Assembly (NCBI GenBank): GCA_964513465.1
Contig: CAZEMR010000065.1
Location: 1-16,564 of the forward strand
Reading direction: 5' to 3'
Length of the DNA stretch: 16,564 bases
Origin: CAZEMR01 sp964513465
Lineage (GTDB): Bacteria; Bacteroidota; Ignavibacteria; Kapaibacteriales; UBA2268
A program made the translations under genes and the position numbers. The notes beneath the pieces were generated by a model that saw nothing but the letters and a program-made list of their open reading frames with translations, had not been told where the DNA came from and did not search any database. This document shows, piece by piece, positions 14,019-16,564 of this stretch. Numbering within the stretch: position 1 is the stretch's first letter; each line of letters opens with the position of its first letter.

Positions 14019-14462
14019 TTATTTGACATATCTCATTTCAGCATACTTGGTGGTGAAGCCGAGACGCTCGTAGAGCCGCTTTGCGGGGTTTTCGTATTCC
14101 ACATGGAGCTTGACGTCGCCTTCGGCCATTTCGATGGCTTTTTTGCAGAGCTGGCCGCCTATTCCCTTGCCGCGGGTACTTTCGTGGACAGCGACGTAGA
14201 CGAGTATATTCGGGGGAATGTATTCCTCCATGCCGGTTTTATTCATTATCAGCGCTCCGATGAGCTTGCCGTCTTCGAGAGCTGCGAGAGCGAATCCGCC
14301 CTGGCCGCCGTCTTTTTCGAATGCGTAGTCAAGGCATTTGCCGATGGCGCGTTTGGTGTCGCCGAACTGGTCGAGGTGAACATATAAAAAGTCGATAAAG
14401 TCTTCGCGGGAAACCCCTTTCGGGAATTCGTTTTCGTTATGGATTTCTTTGATCTCGATCAT
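14019..14462 (-). CDS. Small GNAT-family N-acetyltransferase
   Basis: This 147-residue single-domain GNAT protein has motif A, YVAVHESTRGKGIGGQLCKKA (89-109), with the acetyl-CoA pyrophosphate loop R-G-K-G-I-G (97-102), and motif B, ENPAKRLYERLGF (124-136). It acetylates an amine using acetyl-CoA; the acceptor is not readable. The gene is first in the minus-strand cluster. GGAGG on the minus strand (14473-14477) ten bases before the ATG is the strongest ribosome binding site in the window. The racemase-like gene follows 11 bases after its stop. Neighbourhood with two racemases and an N-acyl-amino-acid deacylase makes an amino acid a plausible acceptor, by inference; ribosomal-protein or detoxifying acetylation remains possible. 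Confidence 0.87.
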   Translation of the reverse strand: MIEIKEIHNENEFPKGVSREDFIDFLYVHLDQFGDTKRAIGKCLDYAFEKDGGQGGFALAALEDGKLIGALIMNKTGMEEYIPPNILVYVAVHESTRGKGIGGQLCKKAIEMAEGDVKLHVEYENPAKRLYERLGFTTKYAEMRYVK

Positions 14463-14813
14463 AAAATTAAAGCCTCCGTTTTCTTAAACTATTATAATAT
14501 ATATAATTATAGATGTCCCGGTTTTATTCCGGGAAATTTTTCGAAATACTTCTTTATTATTTTAAATATGACATATTAAAAAAAGCAGTAAAATGCAGGG
14601 GGCGACGGGAATAGCTCGGATAATTGCCGCTACATTTTGTCCATCATATACTTACATATTTCTGTAATCAAAATGTTCCCAAATATACGGAAATAAATCC
14701 ATAATCCCAAATCGCTGATTTTCTGAATGCTTATGATTTCGCTGCCCGATTTGCAAGGATATTTTGTATATTAATCTCATAATCTTCACAAATTATTCTT
14801 CGAAGCAAATCCT
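14463..14813. other. 351-base intergenic region, one hairpin, no gene
   Basis: This A/T-rich gap lies between divergent genes (GNAT on minus, patatin-like on plus) and must carry both promoters. It contains a perfect stem TCCCGG (14516-14521)/CCGGGA (14529-14534) with a seven-base loop, followed on the + strand by AATTTTT. No gene on either strand ends just before it, so it is more likely a leader or operator structure than a terminator. I see no tRNA or credible small ORF. Confidence 0.4.
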
Positions 14814-15581
14814 ATGGCAAAATTATCCCGCGATAAGAAAATCGGCCTTGCATTAAGCGGAGGAGCGGTGCTCGGCGCAGCCCACATCGGTACGCTCCGG
14901 GCCATCGAAGAGGCAGGAATAGAAATTGCCTGCATTTCGGGTACCAGTATCGGCGGTTTTGTTGCCGCGATGTATGCCTTTGGCATAAGCCCCGACAAAA
15001 TGGAGGAAATCGTCAGCGGGCTCGACTGGTTCGATGCCGCCGGGCTGTCGCTATCAAAATACGGGCTGCTCGACAACGAGAGATTCGGCAATGTGATTAG
15101 CCGGCAGATTGGCGACCGCGACATCAGCGAGGCCCGCATTCCGCTGGCGATTATCGCTGCAAATATTGCAAATGGCGAAAAGGTCACGATACGCAGCGGG
15201 CCGGTCGCCGAGGCAGTACGGGCAACCTCTGCCATACCCGGGATATTCCGTCCGGTCGAGCGCGACGGAGAAATGCTGATCGACGGCGGGGCGATCGAGA
15301 ATGTGCCGATCAGCCCATTGCGGGATATGGGCGCAGATGTGGTCATAGCATGCGATCTGATTTCAACTCAGGCCTTTTCGCGGCCGGAGGGGATAATCGA
15401 GATTTTGCTTAACAGCTTTCATATGGCGCTGGTACAGATGGCGCGCCAGACCATGAGCGGAGCCGATATTCGGATAGCGCCCGAGCTGAGCGAATTTGAT
15501 CTGATCGACGCAGATCAGACTCCCGGGCTTATCAAAGCGGGATACCGCGCTGCGAGCAAGTCGCTAAGTGATTATTTTTAA
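14814..15581 (+). CDS. Patatin-like phospholipase (RssA/YchK-like)
   Basis: This 255-residue serine acyl hydrolase has a Ser-Asp dyad. Motifs in order: the oxyanion loop SGGAVLGAAHIG (15-26), nucleophile motif GTSIGG (43-48, Ser45), a TSAIPGIF block (138-145), and the catalytic Asp in DGG (157-159). The oxyanion loop reads G-G-A-V-L-G rather than the commonest G-G-G-A-R-G, a variant that occurs in the family. There is no signal peptide, so it probably works in the cytoplasm or at the inner membrane on phospholipids or other acyl esters. The fold and length match small bacterial patatin-like proteins such as RssA. It appears to be monocistronic, with a long gap on each side and no recognised terminator downstream. 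Confidence 0.9.
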   Translation: MAKLSRDKKIGLALSGGAVLGAAHIGTLRAIEEAGIEIACISGTSIGGFVAAMYAFGISPDKMEEIVSGLDWFDAAGLSLSKYGLLDNERFGNVISRQIGDRDISEARIPLAIIAANIANGEKVTIRSGPVAEAVRATSAIPGIFRPVERDGEMLIDGGAIENVPISPLRDMGADVVIACDLISTQAFSRPEGIIEILLNSFHMALVQMARQTMSGADIRIAPELSEFDLIDADQTPGLIKAGYRAASKSLSDYF

Positions 15582-15747
15582 TCATACATTCATTGGCCGT
15601 AAAAATTATAAATTATTAAAAAAATCTTTCAGGTTAATTCCGAATAACTTATTTTTGCCATCGAACCAACATTCCGTAGGCCACCCGAATGCGGATATTT
15701 ATATATTATTGGCGGAGATATATTTAGCAAATTAATTATGTGTTTCT

Positions 15748-15765
15748 GCCGAGGGCTTCCCCGGC
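15748..15765 (+). promoter_or_regulatory. Hairpin in the leader of the OmpA-family gene
   Basis: GCCG-A-GGG pairs with CCCCGGC around a three-base loop, with one bulged A, 55 bases before the OmpA-family start. It is GC-rich in an A/T-rich 239-base gap (15582-15820) and lacks a following T tract, so it is not a terminator. It could lie in the 5' leader and affect message stability or translation, or be incidental. Confidence 0.3.
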
Positions 15766-15820
15766 CATGCTTTCCAAATATCTATAAAAATTTGTTTCAA
15801 AAATAATGAGAGATCCGAAG

Positions 15821-16564
15821 ATGAAAAAATCTTTGCTCACATGGTGGGCCGCGTTTGCGATGGCCTTTGTCTTTCTTGCTGCTTCCGCTGTGCCTGCCAT
15901 AGCACAGGAAGAGGAGTACGAAGAAGAAGAAGAGTATTACGAAGAAGAGGAATATTACGAGGAAGACGAGGGAATTCTCGAAGGTGCGCTCGAGGATACG
16001 CCCTATTTTACAGGGATGGACAACTACCGCGTGGAATACGCCAACGATACGGAATACGATATGTACCGCTTTTTCGACGGCACAAAATTTCAAGAGATCG
16101 AGGGAAAATTCTGGAAGAAGGAATACAAATTTTATAATCCGAAAGTCAAACGGGCGAGCATGCTCCAGATAGCGCGCAACTATGGAAATGCGATAAAAAG
16201 CAAGGGCGGCACTATCCTATTTGACGACGTTTGCGAAGCGGACGCCTGCGACGACAAATATTCATATCGCCTGGTGGTCGGACGCATCCCGCTGGGCAAT
16301 AAAGAGATATGGGTGGAAGTCATGCCATGGGACGACGGCATAGGCTACGATCTGACGGTGATCGAGACCGCACAGATGCGCCAGGAAGTCACTGCCAGCG
16401 ATATGCTCAATGCGCTCGAAAGCCAGGGCTTTATATCGCTCTATATCAATTTCGAGACCGCCAAATGGGACATCCCGACGGACGCCATCGGCACCATCGC
16501 CGAAATCGCCAATATGCTGAAAAGCTCGCCCAATCTGAAGGTCAGCATCGAGGGCCACACGGAC
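15821..16564 (+). CDS. OmpA-family envelope protein (partial, 5' part)
   Basis: The first 248 codons are present and the frame is open at the right edge. A signal peptide spans 1-28 (KK, hydrophobic core, PAIA). It is followed by a very acidic Glu/Tyr segment (~29-50) made of three approximate EE(E)EYY units, with mixed codons. A middle domain (~60-190) contains two Cys (138, 143) and closes with WVEVMPWDDGIGYDLTVIET, a layout seen in OmpA proteins with an N-terminal DUF4892-like domain. From ~208 the OmpA peptidoglycan-binding domain begins (INFETAKWDIP ... VSIEGHTD) and is cut off. The role is probably to tie the outer membrane to peptidoglycan. The ATG at 15821 is preferred (GAGAG upstream); an in-frame ATG at 15806 would add five residues. 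Confidence 0.87.
   Translation, partial: MKKSLLTWWAAFAMAFVFLAASAVPAIAQEEEYEEEEEYYEEEEYYEEDEGILEGALEDTPYFTGMDNYRVEYANDTEYDMYRFFDGTKFQEIEGKFWKKEYKFYNPKVKRASMLQIARNYGNAIKSKGGTILFDDVCEADACDDKYSYRLVVGRIPLGNKEIWVEVMPWDDGIGYDLTVIETAQMRQEVTASDMLNALESQGFISLYINFETAKWDIPTDAIGTIAEIANMLKSSPNLKVSIEGHTD

Noticed and set aside
14516..14534. TCCCGG/CCGGGA hairpin as a terminator
   Set aside because: No gene on either strand ends just before it; the T run is short. Kept only as an intergenic structure.
1..16564. tRNA, rRNA, CRISPR array or insertion sequence
   Set aside because: Read for cloverleaf ends, regularly spaced repeats, transposase motifs and terminal inverted repeats; none seen.

Overview
The window is a 16.5 kb piece of a bacterial chromosome with moderate GC content and AT-rich gaps between genes. 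It holds 16 protein genes; the first is cut by the left edge and the last by the right edge. The organism cannot be named. Three things favour a Gram-negative lineage of the Bacteroidota/Ignavibacteria (FCB) type: a DUF2723-like C-terminal region, an OmpA-family envelope protein, and an exported esterase whose last ~80 residues resemble a type IX secretion (Por/FlgD-Ig-like) sorting domain. This placement is inference. I saw no rRNA, tRNA, CRISPR array, transposase or complete mobile element.

Left part (1-5300). The 3' end of a DUF2723-type membrane protein gene closes with a clear intrinsic terminator. A dolichyl-phosphate-hexose-synthase-like GT2 glycosyltransferase and a DHA1-type MFS efflux transporter follow. 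Next is a small accessory patch: an orphan phage terminase-small-subunit-like gene facing two adjacent UmuD-like S24 peptidase genes. The UmuD-like pair is the most interesting thing here. One has the Ser-Lys dyad but no cleavage dipeptide. The other has the Ala-Gly cleavage site but Arg in place of the catalytic Lys. RNase HI (rnhA) is next and overlaps the following gene by 4 bases.

Middle (5294-9476), visibly richer in A/T. A secreted DUF1460 NlpC/P60-type amidase and a POT-like peptide permease run on the + strand, coupled to rnhA. On the opposite strand an exported alpha/beta-hydrolase esterase and an intact class D (OXA-type) beta-lactamase form a second unit that converges on and overlaps the permease gene. 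Together they suggest cell-wall fragment salvage and beta-lactam defence.

Right part (9619-14462). A YitH-like GNAT gene converges with no gap on a minus-strand cluster, which in transcription order is: a small GNAT acetyltransferase, an ornithine-racemase-family PLP enzyme, an M20 N-acyl-amino-acid amidohydrolase, and an alanine-racemase-family enzyme with a variant active-site motif. The combination points to D-amino-acid or N-acyl-amino-acid metabolism. The window ends with a patatin-like phospholipase and the first 248 codons of an OmpA-family protein with a Glu/Tyr-rich segment after its signal peptide.
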